Shown piece by piece: positions 32,437 through 45,278 of a DNA stretch of 64,000 bases. The position numbers were made by a program, and so were the translations under genes. The notes under the pieces are model-generated. The model was given only the letters and a program-made list of their open reading frames with translations, ran no database searches and was not told the DNA's origin. The stretch is taken from NCBI GenBank assembly GCA_963748295.1, contig CAVVIH010000006.1, positions 1,426,001 to 1,490,000 on the forward strand, given 5' to 3'. This stretch comes from CAVVIH01 sp963748295 (GTDB lineage: Bacteria; Acidobacteriota; Vicinamibacteria; Vicinamibacterales; 2-12-FULL-66-21). The stretch's first letter is position 1. Each line of letters begins with the position of its first letter.

Positions 32437-33777
32437 CGCCTGATCGCGAAGAGGTGACTGGCTCCCCTGATGTAGATCGTCCCGCCGGCGAGGGCCAGCG
32501 AGGCATACACCGGCTCGCCGATTGGATTCGTTCGCACGATCTCGTGCTGCGGCCCCGCTTTGACGACGAACGTATCGCCGTCCTCGCTGGTCATCAGCAG
32601 CTTGTCGCCGTAGGCGACGAGCGATGCGGTGAACGTGGCGGGGACGGGCGGGCGGCCGCCCTCGTAGAGCATCTCGCCGGTTTTCGCGTCGAGCGCGGTG
32701 ATCAGTCCGGCGTCGGTCATCAGGTAGAGATACTTGCCGTGCACGATTGGAGACGGCACGTAGGCGGTGCCCTTGTTGTAGCGCCAGACGATCGACGCGG
32801 AATCCGTGAGATCGCCGGAACCGCCAACCTTGATGGCCAGCGCGCGCTTGGCCTGGCTTCCCGCGGTCAGGTACACGAGGCCGTCTGCCGCGACCGCGCT
32901 GGGAATCGGATGGCTCTGAACGCCATTCGCTCTCCACAGCTCCTTGCCCGTCCGCGGATCGTATGAGATCACGCGCTCGGCCGCGGACGTCACGAGCTCG
33001 ACGCGTTCGGGCGTGCGAACGATGAGGGGCGTCGCCCAGCTTCGGCGGCTCGATCGGTCGGCGCGCCAGACCTCTTTGCCGTCAGCCTTGTTCAGCGCCG
33101 CGATGAACGACCCCTTGCCCATCTCCTGATCGCAGAGCAGGATCAGCAGATCCTCGAAAATGATGGGCGACGTTCCAGGTCCGAGTCCGGCCTTGGCGAT
33201 GCCGCCGAGCGACTTTTTCCAAACCAGCTTCCCGTCGAAGTCGTACGCGTAGATGCCGGCCGACTCGAAGAACGCGTAAACCAGCTTCCCGTCGGTCGCG
33301 ATCGTCGGCGACGCATACGTGTTCTTCCGATGCCGATCGTCGAACATCGCGCCGTCTGTACGCGGTCTGTTCCCACACCTGCCGTCCCGTCTTCGTGTCG
33401 AACGCCATCACCTTCAGAGTGTGAAGGAAGTTCGAACCGACGCTGTCGGGATGCAGGTAGCCGTCCTTGTTGTTGAAATCGGGATGGATCGGCGGTTTGT
33501 GGTCGGGAGGCGCGGGCTGGCCTTCGATCGACGTCGTCAGAAACACCCGGTTGCCCCAGACCACAGGGGACGACAGTCCGCGCCCCGGCACCGGCGTCTT
33601 CCAGGCGACGTTCTTGTCCGGCGCCCACTCGTCGGGATAGCTGTTGCCCTCTGAAATCCCGGTGCCGGCCGGTCCTCTCCATTGAGGCCAGTTGTCGTCA
33701 GGCCCCGCGCCTGGAACCGCAATGGTGGAAGCGACGATCAGCGTACAAAGGAGGAGCGCGGGCCGGCAATGCTTCAT
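32433..33777 (-). CDS. PQQ-like beta-propeller protein (one frameshift)
   Basis: About 447 residues after repair. A signal peptide precedes NWPQWRGPAGTGISEGNSYP, the same entry motif as in the 30450-31712 protein; blades include RQVWEQTAY, GKLVWKKSL, KEVWRADRS and KELWRANGV. The frame breaks near 33357: removing one base (A on the coding strand) joins QTAY to DGAMFDDRHRKNTYASP. As in its paralogue no enzymatic domain is visible, so a periplasmic scaffold or binding function is inferred. A start at 33347 taken from the downstream frame alone would lose the first third of the propeller. Confidence 0.87.
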
Positions 33778-33832
33778 GGGCGTTAAGCTTATCCGCCTTC
33801 GCGCGCGTGAGGCCAGCCCGCTTGGCGAGACG

Positions 33833-36295
33833 TCAGGTTTTTAAGGCTCGGGCACCGTCGATGCGCATCGCCCGTATCGCCGGCAACGCTCCCGAGAAGA
33901 TCGCGACACCCATCAGCAGTGCCGCTACCGCAACATACGTCGCCGGGTCCGTCGCCGTTACACCATAGAGCAGGCCGGTGAGCAGCCGGGCCAGCGCGGC
34001 CGCCGCGGCGACGCCGGCGACGATCCCCGCCGCCGCCAGCCCGAGCGCCTTCGCAATCACCATGCGGAGGACGTCGAACGGCGTGGCGCCGAGCGCGGCC
34101 CGAATCGCGATTTCACGGGTCCGCTGTGTCACCGAATAGGCGATCACGCCATACAGGCCGATCACCGCAAGCGTGAGCGCGAGGACGGCGAACGCGGCAG
34201 TCAGCGTCGACATGAAGCGCGGCCGCGACAGCGATCGCTCGAGGTGCTCGTCCATGGTCCTGATGCCGGCCACCGGCTGCGCGGGCTCGAGACGCGAGAC
34301 AGCGGCGCGAATCGACGACACGGATCCGTACGGATCGCCCTCGGTGCGAACGACGAAGGCCATGAACGAGAACGGCGACTGCGTGTGGACTTCGTAAAGC
34401 TCCGGCCGCGGCTCTCTTGCGGGACCGAGATGGCGGATGTCGCTGACGACGCCGACGACGGTCATCCAGGGATCGGACGTGCCGCGCCCGACCCGCAGCC
34501 GCCGGCCGACGGGATCGGCGGCTGGCCAGTGCTGGCGTGCGAGCGTCTCGTTGACGATGACGACGCGGGGCGAGTCGCGCGTATCCGACTCGCTGAAGTC
34601 CCGGCCCGCGCGCATGCGCATCCCCATCGTGCCGAAGTATCCGGGGGTGACGATCTGATAGCCGGCCGACGGCTCCTCGGACGGCGAGGGCACGGGTCTT
34701 CCCTCGATCGCAAAAGTGGTCGAGAAGTCGTCGCCGCCGATCGGAAGCGTCACCGCGGCGCCGGCCGAGCGGACGCCCGGCAACGCGCGCAGCTCGCGCA
34801 GCAGATCGTCGTAGAACGCGACCTGCCGCGCCGGCGCACCGGCGCGGGAACCGGACAGGAAAATATCGAACGCCAGGAGGTTGCGCGTGTCGATGCCCGT
34901 GTCCACGCGCGACAGAGTCGAAAAACTCCTGATCAGGAGGCCGGCGCCGACCAGCAGGACGAGCGCGACCGCCACCTGCGCGCCTACCAGCAGATCCCGC
35001 GAGCGGGTCGCGCCCCGGCCGGCTGTTCCTCGAGTGCCGCCGTCGCTGAGGTCCTCGCTCGAGACGCGGCGCGACACCTGCCACGCCGGCACCATCCCGA
35101 AGATCAGGCCCGTGAGAATGCCGAGCGCGAGCGTAAAGAACAGCACCGCCGGGTCGATTCGCGTTGCTTCGAGTCTCAGAATGCCAGGAGGCGCCAGCGC
35201 AACCAGCCATGCACGGGCCCACGCCGCCACCGCGAGGCCCAACCCAGCGCCGCAGAGCGAGAGAACCGCCGACTCGGTGAGCAGCTGCCTGACGATGCGG
35301 CCGCGGTTTGCGCCCATCGCCAGCCGGACGGCGATCTCGCGCCGCCGCGACGTCGCCCGGCCAAGCAGGAGCGACGCGGCGTTCGCGCAGGCGATGGCGA
35401 GCACGAACCCGACCGCGGCAACCAGCACGAACAGCGGCTGCCTGACGGCGCCGAAGAACTGTTCGCGCATCGGCTGAACGACAGCGCCGCGGCCACTGTC
35501 GGTGAGCGGATATCGTTCGGCGAACCGCTGCGCGAGCGCTTCGCTTTCGCGCTGCGCATCGGCCAGCGTGGCGCCGTCGCGCAGCCGGCCGACGGCGCGC
35601 AGATACCCGGCCGATCGGTTCGCCGACAGATCCTGATGCGGATCGTCTCGCGGCATTCGCGGGACGTCGGCGCGCGCGCCAGGGACCCACAGCTCCGGCG
35701 CGCCGCCGTTGCTCGAACCCGCGGCCGTGATCGCGGGCCACTCGAACTCCGCGGGCATGACGGCGACGATGCGCCTGGAGGTGGCGTTGATGGTGATCTC
35801 GCGCCCGACGATCCGCGGATCGCCGCCAAATCGGCGCTTCCACAATCCGTAGCCCAACACCACGTCGCGGTCGTCCGCGCGCCCGCCGTGGAACGGATCG
35901 CCCAGCAGTGCCGGCACGCCGAGGAGATCGAAGAAGTTCGACGAGACGCTCGAGCCGGACAGCCGCTCCGCCTCGCCCGAACCGGTGAGATTGAGTGAAA
36001 TGTGACTGATTCCCGCGAGCTCCGGCACCGAGCTCAACTGATCGCGGAAATCAACGAGACGGCCGGGCGTGAGCGGCGCGCGCGGAAACGCGCGGCTGCT
36101 CGACCATACGAAGACGAGGCGGTCGGCGTCCGCGTAAGGAAGGGGCTTCAGCAGGACGCCGTGAATGACGCTGAAGATTGCCGTATTCGCGCCAATTCCC
36201 AGCGCGAGCGTCACGAGCGCGACGCATGTAAACGCCGGTGTACGCGCCAGCGATCGTATCCCGTAGACCAGATCCTGCTTGAAGTCGCTCCACAT
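33833..36295 (-). CDS. ADOP-type duplicated orphan permease
   Basis: An 820-residue member of the ADOP family with the complete duplicate layout. It starts MWSDFKQDLVYGIRSLARTP, has the first TM (LVTLALGIGANTAIFSVI), a large periplasmic core, FtsX segments near 285-410, then a second core and final FtsX segments (VIGLYGVIAYSVTQRTREIA). It lacks the prefix domain and PadR neighbour of the 22856 homologue. It is encoded in tandem with another ADOP gene 91 bp upstream, separated by two dispersed repeats. Confidence 0.93.
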   Translation of the reverse strand: MWSDFKQDLVYGIRSLARTPAFTCVALVTLALGIGANTAIFSVIHGVLLKPLPYADADRLVFVWSSSRAFPRAPLTPGRLVDFRDQLSSVPELAGISHISLNLTGSGEAERLSGSSVSSNFFDLLGVPALLGDPFHGGRADDRDVVLGYGLWKRRFGGDPRIVGREITINATSRRIVAVMPAEFEWPAITAAGSSNGGAPELWVPGARADVPRMPRDDPHQDLSANRSAGYLRAVGRLRDGATLADAQRESEALAQRFAERYPLTDSGRGAVVQPMREQFFGAVRQPLFVLVAAVGFVLAIACANAASLLLGRATSRRREIAVRLAMGANRGRIVRQLLTESAVLSLCGAGLGLAVAAWARAWLVALAPPGILRLEATRIDPAVLFFTLALGILTGLIFGMVPAWQVSRRVSSEDLSDGGTRGTAGRGATRSRDLLVGAQVAVALVLLVGAGLLIRSFSTLSRVDTGIDTRNLLAFDIFLSGSRAGAPARQVAFYDDLLRELRALPGVRSAGAAVTLPIGGDDFSTTFAIEGRPVPSPSEEPSAGYQIVTPGYFGTMGMRMRAGRDFSESDTRDSPRVVIVNETLARQHWPAADPVGRRLRVGRGTSDPWMTVVGVVSDIRHLGPAREPRPELYEVHTQSPFSFMAFVVRTEGDPYGSVSSIRAAVSRLEPAQPVAGIRTMDEHLERSLSRPRFMSTLTAAFAVLALTLAVIGLYGVIAYSVTQRTREIAIRAALGATPFDVLRMVIAKALGLAAAGIVAGVAAAAALARLLTGLLYGVTATDPATYVAVAALLMGVAIFSGALPAIRAMRIDGARALKT

Positions 36296-36331
36296 ATCCG
36301 AGGTTAGACGGCCGCGTGGTCCGAAAGTTGG

Positions 36332-36385
36332 CCCTTCGACAGCTCAGGGCAGGCCCTTCGGCTCGCTTCGCTCGCTCAGGGCAGG
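36332..36385. repeat. Two copies of the CCCTTCGAC...CTCAGGGCAGG repeat
   Basis: Copies at 36332-36353 (short, CCCTTCGACAGCTCAGGGCAGG type) and 36354-36385 (with the CTCGCTTCGCTCGCTCAG core). It is the same family as the in-frame copies at 12270-12366 and lies between two tandem ADOP genes. Confidence 0.88.
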
Positions 36386-36386
36386 C

Positions 36387-38873
<2,487 letters not shown>

Positions 38874-38966
38874 GTGGACTCCAAAGACGTGAAGTACGAA
38901 GTGCTTAGTATACGTGTTAGACGCGAGGCGCGCGAATCCGGTTTGCCATGTATTGTTGAGACGAAG

Positions 38967-40154
38967 ATGAAGATGAAGATCCGGATCCACTGCGCGCTGG
39001 CGGCCGCGGTGATGGTGTGCGCGGCGGCCTGCAGCTCCGGCACGGCCCCGCGCGTCGCGCCAGCCCCGATCACGCCATCGGTGCGATTCACCCTCGCAGG
39101 TCAATTCAGCATTCAACCGCTGACGCAGTTCCCGCCGGGCACCGGTCCACGATTTGGAGGGATCTCAGGTCTCGCGCCGACGAGCGATCCGGCGGTGTTC
39201 GTCGGGATCAGCGACGACCACGAAACGCCTCGCGTCTACCGTCTGCGGGTGAGCGGCGCCGGGGCTGACTTCCGCGCCGAAGCGCTCGAGTTCATTCCGC
39301 TCCAGCCTGCACCTCGACATCCCTCGGAACTGGATCCTGAGGGTATTGCGATGATCCCCGGTGGAAACTTGATCATCGTCGCCGAGGGCCTGGGCACCAT
39401 CGAGCCGCGCATACCGCCGTCGGTGATGGAATACGGGCCGCGCGGGGCATTCGTCGGCGCCCTGCCGGTTCGGGATCGCTACCACCAGAACCGAACCGGC
39501 CCGCAAACAAAAGGCGTCCGTCACAATCTTGGCTTCGAAGCGGCCGCGGTAACGAGGAGCGGCCGGCTGATCGTCGGGACGGAAGGCACACTGGTGCAGG
39601 ACGGCGAGCTCACGACGTTCGACAAAGGGGCACCCTCGAGAATCCTCGAATACGTGCGGCGTGACGGCGAATACCGGCCCGCGCGGGAATTCGTCTACAT
39701 GGTCGAGCCGATTCGGCGGCCGCCGTTCGAAACCGGCCTCGCGGTCAACGGCCTGGTCGATCTGCTGTCGATCGACGAGGACGTCTTCGTCGCGCTCGAA
39801 CGCGGTTTCGTCGCGGAAACCAGCAATACGGGACGGAACATCAACCGCATCCAACTGTTCCTGATCGATCTGCGTCCCGCGACCGACGTATCGGCGCACG
39901 ATTCGCTGAAGGACGCGCCGGCGGCCACGCCGGTGAAGAAGACGGCGCTCGTCGATCTGGCGAACGTGCCGGGGCTCAGCCCGGACCTGGCGCCCAGCCT
40001 GGACAACTTCGAAGCGCTCGCGTTCGGGCCGAGGCTCGCCGATGGACGTCACACGCTGATCCTCGTCAGCGACGACAATTTCAACGTCTCGCAGCGGACC
40101 TGGTTCCTGCTGTTCGCGGTTGATGGGCTGGCGTCTGTCCAGCGGATACAATAA
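38967..40154 (+). CDS. Phytase-like (esterase-like) lipoprotein
   Basis: Lipoprotein of 395 residues: MKMKIRIHCALAAAVMVCAAAC carries a lipobox ending in Cys. The mature part resembles the 'esterase-like activity of phytase' family, a beta-propeller: FGGISGLAPTSDPAVFVGISDD, LDPEGIAMIPGGNLIIVAE, GFEAAAVTRSGRLIVGTEG and DNFEALAFGPRLADGRHTLILVSDDNF are the expected blade motifs with acidic Ca-type loops. Despite the name, phytase activity is not proven for these proteins. ATG 38967 or 38973; the frame open further upstream is shadow of the divergent ADOP gene. Confidence 0.87.
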   Translation: MKMKIRIHCALAAAVMVCAAACSSGTAPRVAPAPITPSVRFTLAGQFSIQPLTQFPPGTGPRFGGISGLAPTSDPAVFVGISDDHETPRVYRLRVSGAGADFRAEALEFIPLQPAPRHPSELDPEGIAMIPGGNLIIVAEGLGTIEPRIPPSVMEYGPRGAFVGALPVRDRYHQNRTGPQTKGVRHNLGFEAAAVTRSGRLIVGTEGTLVQDGELTTFDKGAPSRILEYVRRDGEYRPAREFVYMVEPIRRPPFETGLAVNGLVDLLSIDEDVFVALERGFVAETSNTGRNINRIQLFLIDLRPATDVSAHDSLKDAPAATPVKKTALVDLANVPGLSPDLAPSLDNFEALAFGPRLADGRHTLILVSDDNFNVSQRTWFLLFAVDGLASVQRIQ

Positions 40155-40164
40155 AAGCAAGTGT

Positions 40165-40260
40165 TCCTTCCGCCTAAAGGCGGAAGCCACGAAAGACAAG
40201 AGGGTGCAGCTTCCGGCTTTAGCCGGAAGAACGTGTAGCTTCCGGCTTTAGCCGGAAGAA
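40165..40260. repeat. Three 20-bp hairpin repeats upstream of ferritin
   Basis: CTTCCGCCTAAAGGCGGAAG (40167-40186) is a compact hairpin, followed by two identical CTTCCGGCTTTAGCCGGAAG palindromes at 40210-40229 and 40239-40258 (period 29). They terminate the phytase-like gene or act as mRNA-end hairpins; the two identical copies stop just before the ferritin start. Confidence 0.9.
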
Positions 40261-40282
40261 GAGGGTCGAGAGGTCAAGCAAA

Positions 40283-40795
40283 ATGAACGCTTCCGTCGTC
40301 GATGCCATCAACCGTCAGGTCAACTCGGAGCTCAGCGCGTCCTACTCTTACCTTGCCATGTCGGCGTGGTGCGAGTGCCAGAAGTTCACCGGCGCCGCGC
40401 GCTGGCTGCGACTGCAGAGCCAGGAAGAGTACATGCACGCGATGAAGCTCTTCGATTTCATCCTGGCACGCAACGCAAACGTGGATCTGAAGCCGCTCGA
40501 GCAGCCGCGGCAGACATTCGCCTCGGTCGCGGATGTGTTCGAGAAAGCGCTCGAACAGGAACAGGAAGTGAGCCGGCAGATCGACGCGCTGTACGAAACC
40601 GCGTTCAAGGAAAAGGCATTCGCGGCCGTAGCCGAGCTTCAGTGGTTCCTCACGGAACAGGTCGAGGAGGAAAAGACCGGCCGCGAGATCGTCGCGAAGT
40701 TCAAGCTGGTCGGAAACGACCCCGCGTCGCTGCTCGATATGGATCGCGAGCTGGGAAGCCGGTCGGCGGTCGAAGGTCCGGCCACGGCAAGCTGA
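40283..40795 (+). CDS. ftnA: Ferritin (FtnA type)
   Basis: Non-haem ferritin of 170 residues, which assembles into a 24-mer cage storing ferric iron. The four-helix bundle and ferroxidase ligands are visible: E16 in NSELSAS, E49 and H52 in QEEYMHAMK, and E in the FLTEQVEEE helix near residue 126. The C terminus GNDPASLLDMDRELG is the family's final short helix. Family length is about 165, so it is complete. Iron response elements were not found; three hairpins lie upstream. Confidence 0.93.
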   Translation: MNASVVDAINRQVNSELSASYSYLAMSAWCECQKFTGAARWLRLQSQEEYMHAMKLFDFILARNANVDLKPLEQPRQTFASVADVFEKALEQEQEVSRQIDALYETAFKEKAFAAVAELQWFLTEQVEEEKTGREIVAKFKLVGNDPASLLDMDRELGSRSAVEGPATAS

Positions 40796-40797
40796 CA

Positions 40798-41019
40798 TTG
40801 CGCAATCCCGGCACCGCCGCAGTCCTGAGCGCGCTGATCCCCGGCATCGGGCAGTTCTACAACGGGGACTTCCTGCGCGGCATCTTCTGGCTGATTGTCA
40901 CGCCCGGCCTGTGGATCGGATCCGGCGGCATGCTCGGCTGGATCTGCCACGTGATCGCGGCGTTCACCGCGCACAAGAGGGCCCGGATCAAGAACACCCA
41001 GGATGGTCTGACCCGCTAG
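40798..41019 (+). CDS. Small membrane protein with TM2-like helix pair
   Basis: Protein of about 73 residues, TTG start two bases after the ferritin stop. LSALIPGIGQFYNGDFLRGIFWLIV and ILGWICHVIAAF-type segments form two hydrophobic helices with the GxGQFYNG turn common to TM2/DUF5683-like small proteins. No ATG or GTG is available in frame near the ferritin stop, so the TTG start is a guess; coupling to ferritin translation is likely. Function unknown. Confidence 0.6.
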   Translation: MRNPGTAAVLSALIPGIGQFYNGDFLRGIFWLIVTPGLWIGSGGMLGWICHVIAAFTAHKRARIKNTQDGLTR

Positions 41020-41041
41020 ATTCAGTATTTCGCATTCGAAT

Positions 41042-42772
41042 ATGAGGACAAAGATCACCATGAAACAGCTCGTTGTTGTGGCCGGCTGCGCGGCGCTCTT
41101 GACGGCGTGCAGCAATTCGCCTGAAACCACCGCCGACGGATCGAAAACGGCGGCCCCCGCCGCCAGGGTCGCGGTTCGGGACCTGCCGAAAGTCGAGGCG
41201 CCGGCAATTCTCGAGCACATCAAGGTGCTCGCGGACGACAGCTTCGAGGGCCGCGCGCCGGGCACGCCGGGCGAGGACAAGACCGCCGAGTACCTGACCG
41301 CGAAATTCAAGGAGATCGGCCTCGCGCCGGGCAACACCGACGGCACCTACGTCCAGAAAGTGCCGCTCGTCGGCATCACGCCGGCGGCGGCGCAGACGCT
41401 CACGATCCAGAAGGGCGGCCAGAAGCGGACGTTCGCGTGGTCGAAGGATTACGTCGCGTTCACCAAGCACGTGGCCGACACCGCGGCGCTTCAGAACTCC
41501 GAGCTGGTCTTCGCCGGCTACGGCGTCACCGCGCCCGAGTACAACTGGGACGATTTCAAGGGCGTCGACGTGAAGGGCAAGACGATCGTGGTGCTGGTCA
41601 ACGATCCGCAGATCCCTGATTCCGCCGATCCGTCGCAGCTCAACGCGAAGATGTTCAACGGCAAGGCGATGACGTACTACGGCCGGTGGACCTACAAGTA
41701 CGAGGAAGCGGCGCGCAAAGGCGCGGCCGGCGTCTTCATCGTCCACGAGACCGCGCTGGCCGGTTATCCGTACGAAGTCGTCCAGGGGTTCCTCGGCGAG
41801 CGATTCGATCTCGTCACGCCTGACAAGAACATGGACCGATCGAATATCGAGGGCTGGTTCTCGCTCGACACCACGCGGGCGATTTTCAAGATGGCCGGCC
41901 AGGACTTCGACGCGCTGAGAAAGCAGGCGCTGTCGCCCGACTTCAAGCCGGTTCCGCTCGGGCTCACGGCGTCGGTCGCGCTGAAGAACACCCTGCGCAA
42001 CGTCGACTCGCGCAACGTGCTGGCGAAACTGGAAGGCTCGGACCCGGCGCTGAAGAACGAGTACGTCGTGTACTCGTCGCACTGGGATCACCTGGGAATC
42101 GGCGAACCGGTCAACGGCGACAAGATCTACAACGGCGCGCTCGACAACGCGTCAGGCGTCGCGACTCTGCTGGAGATCGCGAAGGCGTTCAAACAGGTGA
42201 AGCCGCAGCCGAAGCGATCGATCCTCTTCCTGATGGTCACCGCCGAGGAACAGGGCCTGCTCGGATCGGAGTACTACTCCGTCACGCCGGTCTATCCGCT
42301 CGAGAAGACGCTCGCCAACATCAACATGGACGGCGTGAACCAGTGGGGACGCACGAAGGACGTCACGGTGATCGGCATGGGCGCGTCCGACCTCGACGAC
42401 TATCTGCGCGACGCCGCCGCGGAACAGGGCCGGACACTCAGACCGGATCCCGAGTCCGAAAAGGGCTTCTACTACCGGTCCGATCACTTCAACTTCGCGA
42501 AGCAGGGCGTTCCCGCACTCTACGCGGACACCGGCGTCGAATTCATCGGCAAGCCGGCTGAATACAGTCAGCAGAAGCGCGACGAATACACGTCCAACGA
42601 CTATCACAAGCCGTCGGATCAGATTAAGCCGGACTGGGATCTCTCAGGCGCGGTGGAGGACGCGGAACTGATGCTCGCGGTCGGTTACCGGGTGGCCAAC
42701 GCGGACAAGTTCCCGGAGTGGAAACCGGGCAACGAGTTCAAGGCCAAGCGCGATGAGATGCTCAAGAAGTGA
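41042..42772 (+). CDS. M28-family metallopeptidase lipoprotein
   Basis: Zinc aminopeptidase-like protein of 576 residues with a lipoprotein signal (VAGCAALLTACSN). A PA-type insert (about 140-290) precedes and interrupts the catalytic domain. Metal ligands are visible: YSSHWDHLGIG (His), GALDNASGVATLLEIA (Asp), LMVTAEEQGLLGSEYY (Glu-Glu; general base and ligand), INMDGVNQWG (Asp) and the final His in NDYHKPSDQIK. It hydrolyses N-terminal peptide bonds in the periplasm, presumably for peptide utilisation. Full family length. Confidence 0.93.
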   Translation: MRTKITMKQLVVVAGCAALLTACSNSPETTADGSKTAAPAARVAVRDLPKVEAPAILEHIKVLADDSFEGRAPGTPGEDKTAEYLTAKFKEIGLAPGNTDGTYVQKVPLVGITPAAAQTLTIQKGGQKRTFAWSKDYVAFTKHVADTAALQNSELVFAGYGVTAPEYNWDDFKGVDVKGKTIVVLVNDPQIPDSADPSQLNAKMFNGKAMTYYGRWTYKYEEAARKGAAGVFIVHETALAGYPYEVVQGFLGERFDLVTPDKNMDRSNIEGWFSLDTTRAIFKMAGQDFDALRKQALSPDFKPVPLGLTASVALKNTLRNVDSRNVLAKLEGSDPALKNEYVVYSSHWDHLGIGEPVNGDKIYNGALDNASGVATLLEIAKAFKQVKPQPKRSILFLMVTAEEQGLLGSEYYSVTPVYPLEKTLANINMDGVNQWGRTKDVTVIGMGASDLDDYLRDAAAEQGRTLRPDPESEKGFYYRSDHFNFAKQGVPALYADTGVEFIGKPAEYSQQKRDEYTSNDYHKPSDQIKPDWDLSGAVEDAELMLAVGYRVANADKFPEWKPGNEFKAKRDEMLKK

Positions 42773-42776
42773 GGCG

Positions 42777-44736
42777 CTATCGCTCTTTCGGATCTTCGAG
42801 GTAGGTGTAGCCGTGCAGGCCCTGCTCGTAGAACTCGAGCAGGCGGCCTGACTCCTCGAAGCCGATCTTGCCCTGACGGACGGCCAGTTCGACGTCGTTG
42901 CGCAGCTTGCGAATGAGCGTGGCGGCGTCGAACTCGACGTAGTCCAGCACTTCCTTCACGGTGTCGCCCTTGATCACCTCGTCGATGACGACGCCGCCGT
43001 TTTCGTCGAGGCTGACGTGCACGGCGTGCGTGTCGCCGAACAGGTTGTGCAGGTCGCCGAGGATCTCCTGATACGCGCCGACCAGAAACACGCCGAGGTA
43101 GTACGGTTCTCCATTCACCGTGTGCAGCGGCAGCGTCCGCTTCACGTCGCGGCGATCGATGAACTGATCGATCTTTCCGTCCGAATCACAGGTGATGTCG
43201 CCGAGCACGGCATGATGCGTTGGACGCACGTCGAGCCGGTGGATCGGCATCACCGGAAAGAGCTGCTTGATCGCCCAGCTGTCGGGAATGGATTGGAAGA
43301 GTGAGAAGTTGCAGAAATAGGTGTCCGCCATCGTGTCGTCGAGGCCCTGGAGGTCTTCGGGGACGTCCTCCATCTGGGCGACGAGCTTCTTGAGCTTCAC
43401 GAGAATCGCCCAGTACAGATTCTCCGCCTGGCAGCGCTGATCGAGCGGCAGATAGCCGCCGCTGAACAGGTTCAGCGCCATGTCGAGCGACTGCTGCGCG
43501 TCGTGATAGCTCTCGAGCGCGTTCCGCGCGCTGAGGTTCTGATACGTCTCGAGCAGATCGATGAGCGGCTGCTCCGCTTCCTTGGGCGAGATGGTGCTCG
43601 GGATCTTCTCTTCGCCGAACGCCGCGACGCCGAGGACGTTGAAGATCAGGACGCTGTGGTACGCGACGATCGCGCGGCCGCTCTCGGACACGATCGTCGG
43701 ATGCTTCACGCCGGCGTCGTCGCACACGGTTTGAATGTGGTAGACGACGTCGTTGGCGTATTCCTCGATCGTGTAGTTGACGCTCGATTCGAAATTGGTC
43801 TGCGAGCCGTCGTAGTCGACGCCCAGACCGCCACCCACGTCGAGGTACTCGAGGCCCGCGCCCGCCTTTACGAGCTCGGTATAGATGCGAGCCGCCTCGT
43901 TCAACGCTCCCTTGACGATCCGGATATTTGGAATCTGGCTCCCGAGGTGAAAGTGCAGCAGCTTGAAGCAGTCCTGCATCCCAAGGGCCCGAAGCTCATC
44001 AAGCCCGCGCAGCACCTCCGCCACCGTCAGGCCGAACTTCGAGCGATAGCCGCCTGAGCCCTGCCAGCGCCCGCCGCCGCGCGCCGCGAGCTTGACGCGC
44101 ATCCCGATTTGCGGCCGGACCCCCACCTTTTCGGCGTATTTGAGGATCAGGCCGAGCTCGGTGTACTTCTCGACCACCGGGATCACCTGACGGCCGATCT
44201 TCTGGGCCAGCATCGCCATCTCGATGAATTCGTCGTCCTTGAACCCGTTGCAGATGATCGGCGTGTCGTTATAGGCCTGCGCCATCACCGCGAGCAGCTC
44301 GGGCTTCGAGCCGGCTTCCAGGCCGAAGCCGTATTCGCGCCCGAAGTCCAGGACCTCTTCGACCACCTGCCGCTGCTGGTTCACCTTGATCGGGTAGACG
44401 CAGACGTATCGACCCTCGGTACTGATGCTGGGCGATGGCCGTCCGGAAAGCGTTGTGGATGTCGCCGACGCGATGCCGGAGGATGTCGCGGAAGCGGATG
44501 AGCACCGGCAGCTGGATCCCGCGCAGCATCAGGTGGTCGGTCAGCTCTTTGAGGTTTATCGAGCTTTCCGGAACCTTCGTCGGGTGCACCAGGACGTCGC
44601 CGCCCGCCGAGATGGAAAAGTAGCCTTTTCCCCAGCGGTCGACTTCGTACAACTCGGTGGCGTCGGTGACTGTAAAGACCTCGCCCGTCTGCCAGTTACG
44701 CTGCGGACGTACTGTGGGAGTGCTCACGGAAATCAT
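42777..44736 (-). CDS. speA: Biosynthetic arginine decarboxylase (one frameshift)
   Basis: PLP enzyme of the fold-III family converting arginine to agmatine, first step of polyamine synthesis from arginine. The PLP Lys lies in VCVYPIKVNQQRQ, reached only after deleting one base near 44417 (YQGRYVCVYPIKVNQQR). Other family blocks: GLEAGSKPELLAVM, YLDVGGGLGVDYDGS, HPTIVSESGRAIVAYHS (active-site Cys-type loop region) and DMTCD-like VLGDITCDSDGKIDQF. About 650 residues after repair, as expected. ATG 44736 is preferred; an upstream ATG at 44820 lies in the repeat region. Regulation not evident. Confidence 0.9.
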
Positions 44737-44781
44737 GATACGGCACATTTCGTGAATTGCGTCCGGCAAACTGAGCCAGAT

Positions 44782-44960
44782 CAACTCCGAATCCCAAATC
44801 CCGAATCCGCAACTCCGCAACTCCCAAAACGGATCCCAATTCCCAAGACGCCAACTCCCAACGTCCCAATTTGCTTCACTGGGTTCCGGACTCGTGGGAG
44901 TTGGGACGTTGGAACTTGGGAGTTGGTTTCGGGAGTTGGTGAGTTGCGGAATTGGGAGTT
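44782..44960. repeat. Mirror-type inverted repeat of AACTCCCAA words
   Basis: Left block: words such as CCAACTCCCAACGTCCCAA at 44851-44869 and CAACTCCGCAACTCCC. Right block: their complements, such as TTGGGACGTTGG (44901-44912) and GGGAGTTGG (44918-44926, and again near 44932). About 25 bases separate them. It lies upstream of speA, between the divergent speA and LytS genes. Confidence 0.85.
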
Positions 44961-45278
44961 GACGCGCTCCACTCTATTCGACCGTTTGGATCGTCCGCTA
45001 GAGAAACTCCGGTGCCCGCGATCGGACACGTGACCGGAATTGGGCCGAAGCGTTCGCATTCGGAAATGGCTGGGACAAACCCACATTTCCGGTGATGAAA
45101 CGTCTCCCAAGATGGACGAGACGCATGCAGCGGAATGCCGCGGTGGCGAGCGGCAGCGGGCCCACCGGATGCAAGGGCTCTACTTGCGTAAACAGCAGAC
45201 GAAACGCCTGTTTCCTACGTCTAACGTGGAAGCGCGCGCTTCGGCCGTGCTGCTGAAAAACCGATCCGGGCCATCAGC
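44961..45278. other. Leader region of the LytS-like kinase, no gene found
   Basis: This 318-bp stretch is non-repetitive and holds only short frames without good starts. No known riboswitch, tRNA or small RNA pattern was recognised by eye. It must contain the promoter of the sensor kinase gene. Confidence 0.5.
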
